From contig NZ_JAUXVZ010000020.1 in NCBI RefSeq assembly GCF_030680185.1, positions 19,546 through 83,545 of the forward strand: a stretch of DNA of 64,000 nt, in the 5' to 3' direction. The notes under the pieces are model-generated. The model made no database searches. It was not told where the DNA came from and saw only the letters and a program-made list of their open reading frames with translations. A program made the translations under genes and the position numbers. Positions 36,537-45,165 of this stretch are shown piece by piece. Position 1 is the stretch's first letter; every line of letters starts with the position of its first letter. Source of the DNA: Phenylobacterium sp. (GTDB taxonomy: Bacteria; Pseudomonadota; Alphaproteobacteria; Caulobacterales; Caulobacteraceae).

Positions 36537-37249
36537 CGCAGGAAGGCGCGCGCGAATGGCGGCTGTTCCACCGTCGCGCGATTGAAGAACAGGCCGGCCA
36601 CATCGGCGCCGGCGCCGATCAGGGCGTCGCGCATCAGGGCTGGCGCGCGGACATCCTCTTCGTCGGCGGCGACCACCATCACCGTCTGGTCCATGAAGGG
36701 GGCCACCGTGGTGGCCGCCTGGGAGCGGTCGCCCGAGGGGCAGTCGACGATGATCAGGTCGGCGAACTTGCGCAGGGCGGTCCAGTAGTCGCCGCTGGGC
36801 AGGATATGGACGGTCTGGCGCCCGCGGAGGGCCTCGCGGCGAAACCGCGTCACCCACCAACGCGCCGCCCCGACCCGGTGAGCGGCCAGATACCGCGCGT
36901 CCGGCCATGGCTTGCCATCGGGCCCCTGGGCTGGCGGCTGGACGGCGAAGAAGATGGAGCCGTCGGGGCTGGCCTGGGCGGGCTGGCCGATGAGGCCATA
37001 GCGGTCGCTCTCGGCGCCGATGGCCGCGTGTTGCGGCGAGGCCATCAGGTCGAGGTCGACGAGCCACACCGCGCGGCCGGCCTGGCGGGCTGCGAAGAAG
37101 GCGAGCTCCCGGGCGATGGTGGACGTCCCCTCGCCCCGCCGGGCCGAGACCAGCTGGAGGATACGCGCACGACCGGCCGCCGGCGCCCCCAGGGAGGCCC
37201 ACAACTCGGCCATCTCAGCGTTGAGGTTCACCATTGTTCGAATCGCCAC
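36533..37249 (-). CDS. hfsB: HfsB-like CpsD/CapB-type ATPase homolog with altered Walker A
   Basis: 238 aa. P-loop-like ILQLVSARRGEGTSTIARELAFFAARQAGRAVWLVDLDLMASP matches the CapB/CpsD fold, but the Walker A lysine position of GEGKST is Thr (GEGTST). A Walker B-like ADLIIVDCPSGDR follows. No C-terminal tyrosine cluster is present, unlike autokinases. It works with HfsA in holdfast chain assembly. It lies 58 bases after hfsA and overlaps hfsC. Nucleotide binding may be weakened or lost. Confidence 0.85.
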   Translation of the reverse strand: MAIRTMVNLNAEMAELWASLGAPAAGRARILQLVSARRGEGTSTIARELAFFAARQAGRAVWLVDLDLMASPQHAAIGAESDRYGLIGQPAQASPDGSIFFAVQPPAQGPDGKPWPDARYLAAHRVGAARWWVTRFRREALRGRQTVHILPSGDYWTALRKFADLIIVDCPSGDRSQAATTVAPFMDQTVMVVAADEEDVRAPALMRDALIGAGADVAGLFFNRATVEQPPFARAFLR

Positions 37250-37307
37250 GCGTACACTGTTGGCGACGTTAGCCCAAAGGGCCGCGCCGGACAGAAATCC
37301 TTGCCCA

Positions 37308-38768
37308 TCAGGCCTTCATTGGCGCCGCGCCAAGTACGGGAAGATCCAGGGTTCTCGAGGCCGACTGCGCGGTGGGCAGGCCAGGCCGCAGGAACATGCG
37401 CAGCAGGCCCGCGCAAAGGGCCGTGAAGCCGGCGAACAGGAAAGCCAGTACCAGCATGGGTTTCTTCAGGCTCGAACCCCGGGCCGGCGCCGTGGCCCGC
37501 TGAACGATCCGGATATTGTCGTTGGAGGCCGCGGCGATCTCGCGGGCGGCGCGGCTCTGCTCTTCCTTGACGGCGAAGTCGCGGACATTGGCCTGCAGGA
37601 CATCGCGGTCGAGGCTGAGCGCCTGGAACCGGGGCTCCAGTTCAGCCAGCTTGAGGCGGCGGTCCAGCAACTGGGCCAACTGCGTATTGAGGGTGGCCTG
37701 CGCCTGGCGCAGGGCGGCCACCTCGGACTGGAGCTGGATCCGCTCGGTCTGCAGGGTCTGGAAGACCGGGTTGACGCCAAACCGCCGCGCGCCTTCGCCG
37801 GTCGTGCGGCCGGCCTCGATCCCCTGTTCGAGCCGGCTGATCTGGGAGTCCAGGTCGCGAACGGGCTGGGCGTCGGCCCGATAGCGGCCCAGCAGGTCCT
37901 CCCGCTGCAGCTTCAGCTCCACCAGCTTGTCGGAGGCCGCATTGTTCACATCGCGATAGAGGCCGACCTCGGGCGAGACCTGTCCCATCTGCGCCTGGAG
38001 CGCGGCCAGGCGACCGACCCGGTCCTGAAGTTGGGTCTCGGTCTGATACTTCTGCTGCTCGATCTGGCTCTGCAGTTGAGACAGGGCGGCCTTCTCGGAC
38101 ACGAAGTCGCCGATCTGGTTGCTGGTCAAGAACTGCTCATAGGCGGCGTCGGCCTCGGCGAGTCGTTCCTGGAAGGTCAGACGCTGGGTCTCCATCGCCG
38201 GCAGGTTCGACTCCACAAGAACCGTGCGACGGAAGATCAGATATTCCTCCAGCAGGGTGTTCAGGACGAGGGCCGCGGTCCCGGCGTCCTCATGTTCGAA
38301 CACCAGCCGGACGATCGGCGTATCCGGCGCCGTCTGGATCTTCAGGCTGGTCTCCATGGCGCGCAGGGCCTTGCCCATGACGATCCGCTTTTCGCCAGCC
38401 GGCGCCTCGGCGAACTCGGCCGCCAGCTTCGGATAGATTCGCGACAGGCCCAGGCGATCGATGACCCTCTGCTTCAATTCGCTCGAGGCCAGGATTTCGG
38501 TCTCAGCCTGGATCACCTGCTCGGCTTCCGGCACCGCGCCGCGCCCGGCGTCGCCCGCCCGGGGTTCATAGACATATTCCTGGCCCAGCCGCACGAGGAT
38601 GCTGGAGCTGGCCGGATAGGTGGTCTTCAGGCTGAAGGCGAAGGCCGCGCCAATCACGAAGATGACGGCGAACACCGCCAGCATCAGGAAACGCTCGCGC
38701 CACAGCAGGGCGACGAAGTCCGACGGCGCATAGCGCGGCCGCATGGCCCAGTCCGACCGCGGCGCCAT
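37308..38768 (-). CDS. hfsA: Polysaccharide co-polymerase (Wzz/GNVR), HfsA-like
   Basis: 486 aa from ATG 38768. N-terminal TM: FLMLAVFAVIFVIGAAFAFSL. A long periplasmic coiled coil spans about residues 190-400 (FQERLAEADAAYEQFL, AALSQLQSQIEQQKYQTETQLQDRVGRLAALQAQ), and a C-terminal TM (PMLVLAFLFAGFTALCAGLLRMFL) is preceded by the proline-containing Wzz-type segment. It controls chain length and links to the outer-membrane exporter. It is first of hfsA-B-C and divergent from hfsD. Confidence 0.9.
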   Translation of the reverse strand: MAPRSDWAMRPRYAPSDFVALLWRERFLMLAVFAVIFVIGAAFAFSLKTTYPASSSILVRLGQEYVYEPRAGDAGRGAVPEAEQVIQAETEILASSELKQRVIDRLGLSRIYPKLAAEFAEAPAGEKRIVMGKALRAMETSLKIQTAPDTPIVRLVFEHEDAGTAALVLNTLLEEYLIFRRTVLVESNLPAMETQRLTFQERLAEADAAYEQFLTSNQIGDFVSEKAALSQLQSQIEQQKYQTETQLQDRVGRLAALQAQMGQVSPEVGLYRDVNNAASDKLVELKLQREDLLGRYRADAQPVRDLDSQISRLEQGIEAGRTTGEGARRFGVNPVFQTLQTERIQLQSEVAALRQAQATLNTQLAQLLDRRLKLAELEPRFQALSLDRDVLQANVRDFAVKEEQSRAAREIAAASNDNIRIVQRATAPARGSSLKKPMLVLAFLFAGFTALCAGLLRMFLRPGLPTAQSASRTLDLPVLGAAPMKA

Positions 38769-38858
38769 GTCATTTGATCGTGCAGTCCAGGCGCTTGTTG
38801 CGGCCATAACGAATCCGGCGGTCCGAGGTGTTTGCAGAGGGACCGTCGCCGCCCGCGC

Positions 38859-38887
38859 TTAAGACTTCGTTACCCATTCCTGTTAAC
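38859..38887. promoter_or_regulatory. Possible CtrA box in the hfsA/hfsD intergenic region
   Basis: TTAA (38859-38862), 7 bases, TTAC (38870-38873): seven of eight bases match the CtrA consensus TTAA-N7-TTAA. A further TTAAC lies at 38883-38887. The sites are 10-38 bases before hfsD and about 90-120 before hfsA. Confidence 0.4.
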
Positions 38888-38896
38888 CCTGGCCCC

Positions 38897-39652
38897 ATGC
38901 TTAGACGCGCCAGATTCCAAGCCCTGCCGAGCCTCGTGGCGGCCCTCGCAGTCGCCGGCTGCGGCGGCGTTCGCGCCCTGCCCGGCGCCCAGGCCGCGGG
39001 CCTCGCCCAGCCGGCTCACGAGGCGGATTTCGTCAATCTTCCCTACGCCCAATGGACCGAGGAAGAGCCGGCCTATCGATTCTATCCGGGCGATGAAATC
39101 GAGGTGACGGTGCCCTCTGCGCCGGAGCTCACCAAGACGGTCACCGTTCAGCCTGACGGCCGCGTCACCGTGCCGCTGATCCCGCCGGTGATGGCCGCCG
39201 ATCGCACCACCATGGAACTTGAGGCGGCCCTGTCCCAGGCCTATGCGGCGCACCTGTTGCGCCCACAGGTCTTCGTGACGGCCAAGGCCGCGCCCTTGAA
39301 GGTGTTCGTCGGCGGCGAGGTGGGGACACCCGGGGTCTATGACATGCAGGGCGACGCTGACGCGCTGCGCGCCATCATCCAGGCTGGGGGCTTCAGCCCG
39401 TCGGCCGACCGCAGCGAGGTCATCATCCTCCGGCGGGGCGCCAATGGTCAGGGGATGATGCGGCGGGCCGACCTGCTGGCCGGCCTGCGCCGGCCCAGCG
39501 CGGATCTGATCCCGCTGCGCCGGTTCGACATCGTCTATGTGCCGCGGAGCGGCGTGGCCAATGCCGGCCTGTTCGTCCAGCAGTACTTCCGCGACCTGTC
39601 GCCGATCCAGTTCGGCTTCAGCTACGCCCTGAACGAGCAGGGCGCGAACTGA
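38897..39652 (+). CDS. hfsD: Outer-membrane polysaccharide export lipoprotein (Wza family), HfsD-like
   Basis: 251 aa. The signal peptide ends in a lipobox (LAVAGC). Poly_export domain: YRFYPGDEIEVTVPSAPELTKTVTVQPDGRVTVPLIPPV. SLBB-type domain: LKVFVGGEVGTPGVYDMQGDADALRAIIQAGGFSPSADRSEVIILRR. It forms the outer-membrane channel for holdfast polymer. The ATG 38897 puts the lipobox at the right distance; the earlier in-frame ATG at 38828 would bury it. Confidence 0.91.
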   Translation: MLRRARFQALPSLVAALAVAGCGGVRALPGAQAAGLAQPAHEADFVNLPYAQWTEEEPAYRFYPGDEIEVTVPSAPELTKTVTVQPDGRVTVPLIPPVMAADRTTMELEAALSQAYAAHLLRPQVFVTAKAAPLKVFVGGEVGTPGVYDMQGDADALRAIIQAGGFSPSADRSEVIILRRGANGQGMMRRADLLAGLRRPSADLIPLRRFDIVYVPRSGVANAGLFVQQYFRDLSPIQFGFSYALNEQGAN

Positions 39653-39673
39653 CGGCGGGAACGGCTCAGGCGC

Positions 39674-39949
39674 TCAGCCCTGCGCCAGCCATTCGCGGGC
39701 GGCGCGCTGGGCTTCGGCCACGTCTTCCGAGGCCATCTCCTGCGACAGCTCCTTGCGATAGACCTTGGCCTCCAGCGAGCCCCGCATGGCCGCCAGGTTG
39801 AACAGCATATGGGCTGAAACATAGTCCAGCGGCGCCCCGCCCTGGCCGGTCGAATAGAGCATGCCCAGGCGGAACAGCTCGTCTCCGGAGGCCTCGGGGC
39901 CTGGCAGCGGCAGGCCTTCAGCGCTCCCCACTTCCACGTTCGCAAACAT
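39674..39949 (-). CDS. Sel1-repeat-like small protein
   Basis: 91 aa. GDELFRLGMLYSTGQGGAPLDYVSAHMLFNLAAMRGSLEAKVYRKEL reads as one and a half Sel1/TPR-like repeats, then a helical tail EDVAEAQRAAREWLAQG. Small proteins of this kind are common in alphaproteobacteria; function is unknown, probably protein-protein contact. The start MFANVEVG (39949) is chosen from the likely conserved core; ATGs at 39967 and 39985 are possible. It is convergent with hfsD. Confidence 0.75.
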   Translation of the reverse strand: MFANVEVGSAEGLPLPGPEASGDELFRLGMLYSTGQGGAPLDYVSAHMLFNLAAMRGSLEAKVYRKELSQEMASEDVAEAQRAAREWLAQG

Positions 39950-40226
39950 GACCTTCACGTCCCTCATCCAGCGGCCGGCGTCCATTCTGGAGCCTTGGCG
40001 CCGCTATCCATGAGCGAAGAAAAGTCGAGATCGGCTGAACATATGGTTAAGCCCCGAAATAACACGAATTCATGCGACAATCTGGCAGAGTTCGAAGCGC
40101 TTACTGACGCGAAACCTTTATCTACATGGACTTAACGTGGCCACGTCCCTGCCCCGGCGCGGCGTGGGAGCCACTGACGGCCTTGGACGTTTCCTCATCG
40201 AGGGACACGAGACGAGGAGCCTAGTG

Positions 40227-40601
40227 ATGAAGACCCTAGTGATTGCGGCGGCGGCTATCGCCCTGGCCGCGCCGGCCTCCGCCCTGGCCCGCCCGCACCC
40301 CGACTATCACGGCGATCGCTATGAGCGCGACCACCGCGGCGACCATCATCGGGGCAAGCACGCCGACAAGCGTCATCCCCACGGCATGCCGCCGGGCCAG
40401 GCCAAGAAGCGGTGGAGCCGCGGCGAGCATGTGCCCCGGGCCTATGTGACCGAACGGACCTATTACATCACCGAGCCCGCGCGCTACCGCCTGCGCCAGC
40501 CACCGCCCGGCTATCAGTGGGTCCGCGTCGATAACGATGTCTATCTGGCGCAAACCCAGACGGGCCTGATTGCCGACGTGGTGCTGAGCCTGTTCAACTA
40601 G
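40227..40601 (+). CDS. RcnB-like periplasmic protein 1
   Basis: 124 aa. Signal peptide KTLVIAAAAIALAAPASALA, then a His/Asp/Arg-rich stretch (HPDYHGDRYERDHRGDHHRGKH) that could bind metal. The RcnB domain ends in YRLRQPPPGYQWVRVDNDVYLAQTQTGLIADVV. RcnB in enterobacteria modulates nickel/cobalt efflux, but most alphaproteobacterial homologs are uncharacterised. GAGGAG precedes the ATG. A paralog lies immediately downstream. Confidence 0.85.
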   Translation: MKTLVIAAAAIALAAPASALARPHPDYHGDRYERDHRGDHHRGKHADKRHPHGMPPGQAKKRWSRGEHVPRAYVTERTYYITEPARYRLRQPPPGYQWVRVDNDVYLAQTQTGLIADVVLSLFN

Positions 40602-40624
40602 CGCAGGACCTTCCTGAATTGACC

Positions 40625-40641
40625 GTTCAGCGGGGGTTCAG
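40625..40641 (+). promoter_or_regulatory. Tandem GTTCAG repeat upstream of RcnB-like gene 2
   Basis: GTTCAG at 40625-40630 and 40636-40641 have an 11-base period, one helical turn, as in direct-repeat sites of OmpR-type regulators. They lie 79 bases before the ATG. The regulator is unknown. Confidence 0.4.
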
Positions 40642-40719
40642 GGCGCTCCGCCCATTCTTTGATCATCGGGGGATGTGGCGGCCAGCCCTGGCGGGCCCGC
40701 AAGAAAACGGAGACGTAGA

Positions 40720-41229
40720 ATGCGACGTCTGATCTTGAGCCTCGCGGCCATCGCCGCCGTTGCGGGTCCGATCGCGGCCTCCGCGACCGCCGCCCAGGCG
40801 CAGTCCTGGGACCGGCGCGAGAACCATGCCGATCGTCGGGGCGACCGCTGGGATCGCCGCGACGACCGGCGCGACCATCGCTATGACCGGCGGGACAACC
40901 GCTACGACAACCGTCGCCATTACCAGCCGCCGCCCCCGCCGCCGCGCTGGGACAGCAATCGCTACAATGGCTACTACTACCAGAACCGCTGGTCCTATGG
41001 CCCGCCGCCGGCGGTCTATTACAGCCATCCGCAGTATCGTCCGGGCTACGTCGCCTGGCGCCGCGGCGCGGTCCTGCCGCCGCAGTACCGCACCTATGTG
41101 GTGCATGATTACCAGCGTTACCGCCTGCGGCCCCCGCCCCGGGGCTATGCCTGGCACCGGGTCGGCAACGACTACCTGCTGGCCGCCGTGGCCACCGGCC
41201 TGATCTTCGAGATCATCAACAGCCGATGA
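40720..41229 (+). CDS. RcnB-like periplasmic protein 2
   Basis: 169 aa. Signal peptide LILSLAAIAAVAGPIAASATAAQAQ, then an Asp/Arg-rich low-complexity region (repeats of DRRDDRRDHRYDRRDNRYD type), a proline/tyrosine-rich linker, and the RcnB C-terminal domain YRLRPPPRGYAWHRVGNDYLLAAVATGLIFEII. It is paralogous to the preceding gene through the last 45 residues. The upstream in-frame 15 codons precede the signal peptide and are excluded. Confidence 0.85.
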   Translation: MRRLILSLAAIAAVAGPIAASATAAQAQSWDRRENHADRRGDRWDRRDDRRDHRYDRRDNRYDNRRHYQPPPPPPRWDSNRYNGYYYQNRWSYGPPPAVYYSHPQYRPGYVAWRRGAVLPPQYRTYVVHDYQRYRLRPPPRGYAWHRVGNDYLLAAVATGLIFEIINSR

Positions 41230-41250
41230 GCCTCGGCCCCACGTGAAAAA

Positions 41251-41274
41251 GGCCCCGGACCTGCGTCCGGGGCC
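41251..41274 (-). terminator. Rho-independent terminator of gatB
   Basis: A perfect 10-bp stem GGCCCCGGAC/GTCCGGGGCC with loop CTGC is followed on the minus strand by TTTTT. It lies 24 bases past the gatB stop and can also serve the convergent RcnB-like gene. Confidence 0.85.
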
Positions 41275-41297
41275 TCCGTCATGTCTGCGACGCCAGA

Positions 41298-42791
41298 TCA
41301 GAGGCCGAGCTTGGCCTTGAGCAGTTGGTTGACCGTGCCCGGATTGGCCTTGCCGCCCGTTGCCTTCATCACCTGACCAACGAACCAGCCGATGGCCTGG
41401 GGCTTTTCCTTCACCGACTCGGCCTGGGCCGGATTGGCGGCGATCAGGCCGTCGATGATCGCCTCCAGTTCGCCAGTGTCGGAGACCTGCATCAGGCCCT
41501 GCTTCTCGACGATCTCGCCCGGCGCGCCCTCGCCGGCCCACATGCGTTCGAAGACGTCCTTGGCGATCTTGGACGAGATGACCCCGTCCTCGATCAGCTT
41601 GACCAGATCGGCGATCTCGCCGGTGCTGATCGGGCTGTCCTGGATGTCCAGACCGGCGGCGGTCAAGCGGGCGGCCAGGTCGTTGGTGACCCAGTTGGCC
41701 ACCAGCTTGGCGTCTCGCCCCTTGGCCGCGGCCTCGAAGAAATCGGCCCGGGCCTGTTCGCCCACCAGCACGCCCGCATCATAGGCCGAGAGACCGTACT
41801 GGCTCTGCAGCCGCGCCTTCTTCGGGTCGGGCAGCTCGGGAAGGCTGTCCTGGATCGCATTGACCCAGGCGGCGTCGAGCACCAGGGGCAGCAGGTCCGG
41901 GTCGGGGAAATAGCGATAGTCCTGCGCATCCTCCTTGGAGCGCATCGACCGGGTCTCGCCCTTGCCCGGATCGAACAGCCGGGTCTCCTGAACGATCTTG
42001 CCGCCGTCCTCGAGGATCTCGATCTGCCGGCGGGCCTCATATTCGATGGCCTGCTGGATGTAGCGGTAGGAATTGACGTTCTTGATCTCGCAGCGTGTGC
42101 CCAGGTGGCTGAAGTCGCCGGTGGCGCGGAACTTCTCATAGGCGCCCGGACGACAGACCGACACGTTCACGTCGGCGCGCAGATTGCCCTTCTCCATGTC
42201 GCCGTCGCAGGTGCCCAGATAGACGAGGATGGTCCGCAGCTTCTTCACATAGGCCGCCGCTTCCGGCGCGCTGCGCATGTCGGGGCGCGAGACGATCTCC
42301 ATCAGGGCGGTGCCCGAACGGTTCAGGTCCACAAAGCTGGAGTCCGGGTCCTGATCGTGCAGCAACTTGCCGGCGTCCTGCTCCAGGTGCAGCCGCTCAA
42401 TGCGCACAGTGATGGTTTCGCCGTCGTCCAGCTCCACCAGAACCTCGCCCTCGCCGACGATGGGCTCCTTGAACTGGCTGATCTGGTAGCCCTGGGGCAG
42501 GTCCGGATAGAAGTAGTTCTTGCGGTCGAAGGTCGACTTCAGATTGATCTGCGCCTTCAGGCCCAGGCCCGTGCGCACGGCCTGTTCGACGCAGCGGCGG
42601 TTGATCACCGGCAGCATGCCCGGCATGGCGGCGTCGACCAGGCTGACCTGGGCGTTGGGACCCGCGCCAAAGCCGACGGCGGCGCCGGAGAAGAGCTTGG
42701 CGTTGGAGGCGACCTGGGCGTGGACTTCCAGCCCCAGGACCATTTCCCACGGACCCGTCCGGCCCTGGATCAACTTGGTGTTCTCAGTCAT
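41298..42791 (-). CDS. gatB: Aspartyl/glutamyl-tRNA amidotransferase subunit B
   Basis: 497 aa. Signature segments: [61 protein letters not shown], and the C-terminal YqeY-like domain ending [19 protein letters not shown]. Binds misacylated Asp-tRNA(Asn)/Glu-tRNA(Gln) for amidation with GatA and GatC. It is about 450 bases from gatC-gatA on the same strand, with a small secreted-protein gene between on the opposite strand. Confidence 0.97.
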   Translation of the reverse strand: MTENTKLIQGRTGPWEMVLGLEVHAQVASNAKLFSGAAVGFGAGPNAQVSLVDAAMPGMLPVINRRCVEQAVRTGLGLKAQINLKSTFDRKNYFYPDLPQGYQISQFKEPIVGEGEVLVELDDGETITVRIERLHLEQDAGKLLHDQDPDSSFVDLNRSGTALMEIVSRPDMRSAPEAAAYVKKLRTILVYLGTCDGDMEKGNLRADVNVSVCRPGAYEKFRATGDFSHLGTRCEIKNVNSYRYIQQAIEYEARRQIEILEDGGKIVQETRLFDPGKGETRSMRSKEDAQDYRYFPDPDLLPLVLDAAWVNAIQDSLPELPDPKKARLQSQYGLSAYDAGVLVGEQARADFFEAAAKGRDAKLVANWVTNDLAARLTAAGLDIQDSPISTGEIADLVKLIEDGVISSKIAKDVFERMWAGEGAPGEIVEKQGLMQVSDTGELEAIIDGLIAANPAQAESVKEKPQAIGWFVGQVMKATGGKANPGTVNQLLKAKLGL

Positions 42792-42915
42792 CCGCTCTTC
42801 CTAATCCCAGCCGCCGCCCTGCGAAAGCGGCCAAGTTAAACCCTCTTGCGAAAGGCCGGCGTCTGCCGCTCACTCCGCCTCGCGACAACGCCGATCCAGG
42901 GAGGAGACCTCAACC

Positions 42916-43203
42916 ATGCGCAAACTTCTTATGACGGGCGCCCTCGCCCTTTCGATGACGCTCGCCGCGGCCGCCGGCGCGACCGCGGAGACCAAGCTTT
43001 CGGTTGAAGCCACGCCGGTCGCCGAGTTGATGGCGAACGAAAAGGCCAAGGCCGTGCTGGAGAAGCACATTCCCGGCATCGGCGCCCATCCCTCCTACGA
43101 CATGTTCAAGGGCATGACCCTGGTGGAGCTGAAGCCCTATTCCGAGGGCCAGATCACCGACGAGACCCTGGCGGCCATCAAGAGCGAACTGGCCACCGAC
43201 TAA
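42916..43203 (+). CDS. Small secreted protein of unknown function
   Basis: 95 aa. A clear signal peptide (LLMTGALALSMTLAAAAGATA) is cleaved before a mature chain of about 70 residues: VAELMANEKAKAVLEKHIPGIGAHPSYDMFKGMTLVELKPYSEGQITDETLAAIKSELATD. The PGIGAHPSYDMFKGMTL core looks conserved, but I cannot name a family. GGGAGGAG precedes the ATG. It is inserted between gatB and gatA on the opposite strand. Confidence 0.75.
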   Translation: MRKLLMTGALALSMTLAAAAGATAETKLSVEATPVAELMANEKAKAVLEKHIPGIGAHPSYDMFKGMTLVELKPYSEGQITDETLAAIKSELATD

Positions 43204-43216
43204 GCCCTGAAGGTCC

Positions 43217-43248
43217 GGCCCGTCCGCGGCCCCCGGCCGCGGCGGGCC
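43217..43248. terminator. Bidirectional GC-rich hairpin
   Basis: Arms GGCCCG-T-CCGCGGCC (43217-43231) and GGCCGCGGCGGGCC (43235-43248) form a 14-bp stem with one bulged T and a 3-base loop. It separates the convergent secreted-protein gene and gatA. No T-run, so it may act as a transcript-end stabiliser. Confidence 0.55.
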
Positions 43249-44721
43249 TCACCACCAGCGCTGCGGCCTAGCCTTGAACTGCGCCGCCTCTTCGATCACC
43301 CCGCCCAGCGAGAACAGCGTCCCCTCGTCCAGGGGGCGGCCGATCAGCTGCAGGCCAAGCGGCAGGCCGCTGGCGTCGACGCCGGCCGGCACGCTCATGC
43401 CCGGCAGGCCCGCCAGGTTCACCGTCACGGTGAAGATGTCGTTCAGGTACATGGCCACCGGATCGTCGGCGTTCTCGCCCAGCGCGAAGGCGGCCGAGGG
43501 CGCGGTGGGGGTCAGCAGGGCGTCGACCTTTTCGAAGGCTCGGTCGAAGTCGTCCGAGATCCGCCGACGCACCTTCTGGGCCTTGAGGTAGTAGGCGTCG
43601 TAGTAGCCCGCCGAGAGCACGTAGGACCCGATCAGAATCCGCCGCTTGACCTCTTCGCCGAACCCCTGGGCGCGGGTCTGCTCGTAGGTTTCGGTCAGGT
43701 TGGCGCCATCGACCCGCAGGCCGTAGCGCATGCCGTCATAGCGGGCGAGGTTGGACGAGGCCTCCGCCGGGGCCACGATATAGTAGGCCGGCAGGGCGTA
43801 TCTGGTGTGGGGCAGCGAAACCTCGACGATCTCGCAGCCGGCCGCCTTCAACCAGGCCACCCCCTGCTCCCACAGCCTGTCGATCTCCGGCGGCATGCCG
43901 TCGGCGCGGTATTCCCTGGGAATGCCGATCCGCAGTCCCTTGACCGACTTGCCGACAAAGCTTGCGAAGTCTGGCACCTCGACGTCGAGGCTGGTCGAGT
44001 CCCGCGCATCGTGCCCGGCCATGGACTTCAGCAGGATGGCCGCGTCCTCGACATTGCGGGCGATGGGGCCGGCCTGGTCCAGGGACGAGGCGAAGGCCAC
44101 CACGCCCCAGCGTGAACAGCGGCCATAGGTCGGCTTGATCCCCACCGTGCCGGTGAAGGCCGCCGGCTGGCGGATCGAACCGCCGGTGTCGGTGGCCGTG
44201 GCGCCCAGACACAGTTCAGCGGCCACCGCGGCGGCCGAACCGCCAGACGAGCCGCCGGGCGTGCGGGGCGTCTCATCGCCCTGACCGCGCCAGGGGTTGA
44301 TCACCGGGCCAAAGGCGCTGCTCTCGTTGGACGAGCCCATGGCGAACTCGTCCATGTTCAGCTTGCCCAGCATGACCGCCCCGTCACGCCAGAGATTGGC
44401 CGTGACCGCGGACTCATAGTTCGGGACGAAATCGCCAAGGATCTTGGAGCAGGCCGTGGAGCGCACGCCTTCGGTGCAGAACAAATCCTTGATCCCCAAC
44501 GGCGCGCCGTCCAGGGCGCCGGCCTCGCCGCGGGCGCGGCGGGCGTCACTGGCCCGGGCCATGTCCAGGGCCTTTTCCGGAGTCTCCAGGACATAGGCGT
44601 TCAGCGCCTTGGCCGACTCGACAGCCTCGATATGGGCCTGGGTCAGTTCGAGCGCGGAAAACGACTTGGATTCAAGACCTTCGAGGGCGGTCTTGAGCGA
44701 GAGTTTGGTCAGGTCGCTCAT
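43249..44721 (-). CDS. gatA: Glutamyl-tRNA(Gln) amidotransferase subunit A
   Basis: 490 aa. The amidase signature catalytic residues are visible: lysine in LGIKDLFC, cis-serine in [14 protein letters not shown], and nucleophile serine in [14 protein letters not shown]. It generates ammonia from glutamine or asparagine for the transamidation done with GatB and GatC. Its ATG directly abuts the gatC stop, so the two are co-transcribed. Confidence 0.97.
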   Translation of the reverse strand: MSDLTKLSLKTALEGLESKSFSALELTQAHIEAVESAKALNAYVLETPEKALDMARASDARRARGEAGALDGAPLGIKDLFCTEGVRSTACSKILGDFVPNYESAVTANLWRDGAVMLGKLNMDEFAMGSSNESSAFGPVINPWRGQGDETPRTPGGSSGGSAAAVAAELCLGATATDTGGSIRQPAAFTGTVGIKPTYGRCSRWGVVAFASSLDQAGPIARNVEDAAILLKSMAGHDARDSTSLDVEVPDFASFVGKSVKGLRIGIPREYRADGMPPEIDRLWEQGVAWLKAAGCEIVEVSLPHTRYALPAYYIVAPAEASSNLARYDGMRYGLRVDGANLTETYEQTRAQGFGEEVKRRILIGSYVLSAGYYDAYYLKAQKVRRRISDDFDRAFEKVDALLTPTAPSAAFALGENADDPVAMYLNDIFTVTVNLAGLPGMSVPAGVDASGLPLGLQLIGRPLDEGTLFSLGGVIEEAAQFKARPQRWW

Positions 44722-45009
44722 CTATTCCACCACCTTCGGGACCACGAAGAAGTCCTTGACCGTCTTCGGCGCGTTGGCCAGCACCTTGGCCGGATCGCCG
44801 CCCTCGGTGACCACGTCCTCGCGCATGGGCAGGCCCTGATGCACCACCGACGTCATGGGCTCGACCCCGTCGGTGTCGACCTCTTCCAGCAACTCGATCC
44901 AGGTCAGGATGCCGTTCAGCTCCTGGACCAGGGATTCCAGGCGCGCCTCGGGTTCAGCGATGCGCGCCAGCTTGGCGACCTTGCGAACGGTCGCCACGTC
45001 GATGGCCAT
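44722..45009 (-). CDS. gatC: Aspartyl/glutamyl-tRNA amidotransferase subunit C
   Basis: 95 aa, the usual length: MAIDVATVRKVAKLARIAEPEARLESLVQELNGILTWIELLEEVDTDGVEPMTSVV. Wraps and stabilises the GatA-GatB interface. AAGGAGG precedes the start. First gene of gatC-gatA. Confidence 0.96.
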   Translation of the reverse strand: MAIDVATVRKVAKLARIAEPEARLESLVQELNGILTWIELLEEVDTDGVEPMTSVVHQGLPMREDVVTEGGDPAKVLANAPKTVKDFFVVPKVVE

Positions 45010-45165
45010 GGGGGCCTCCTTGCAATCTGACCCGTGGGTTAGCCGCGGTGGGAGGGCTTTGACAAGCGGGCGGCGCCTTTCCCGGCTCGGGAGCGTCCTG
45101 AGATCGAAGCTGCGAGCTGGCCGATCGCCATGTCGCCGGCCACGGGGCGGTGGGCTCGACTGAGG

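Noticed and set aside
40010..40135. A 41-codon ORF in the AT-rich gap before the first RcnB-like gene
   Set aside because: No RBS, no recognisable content, and the AT-rich context is better explained as promoter DNA.
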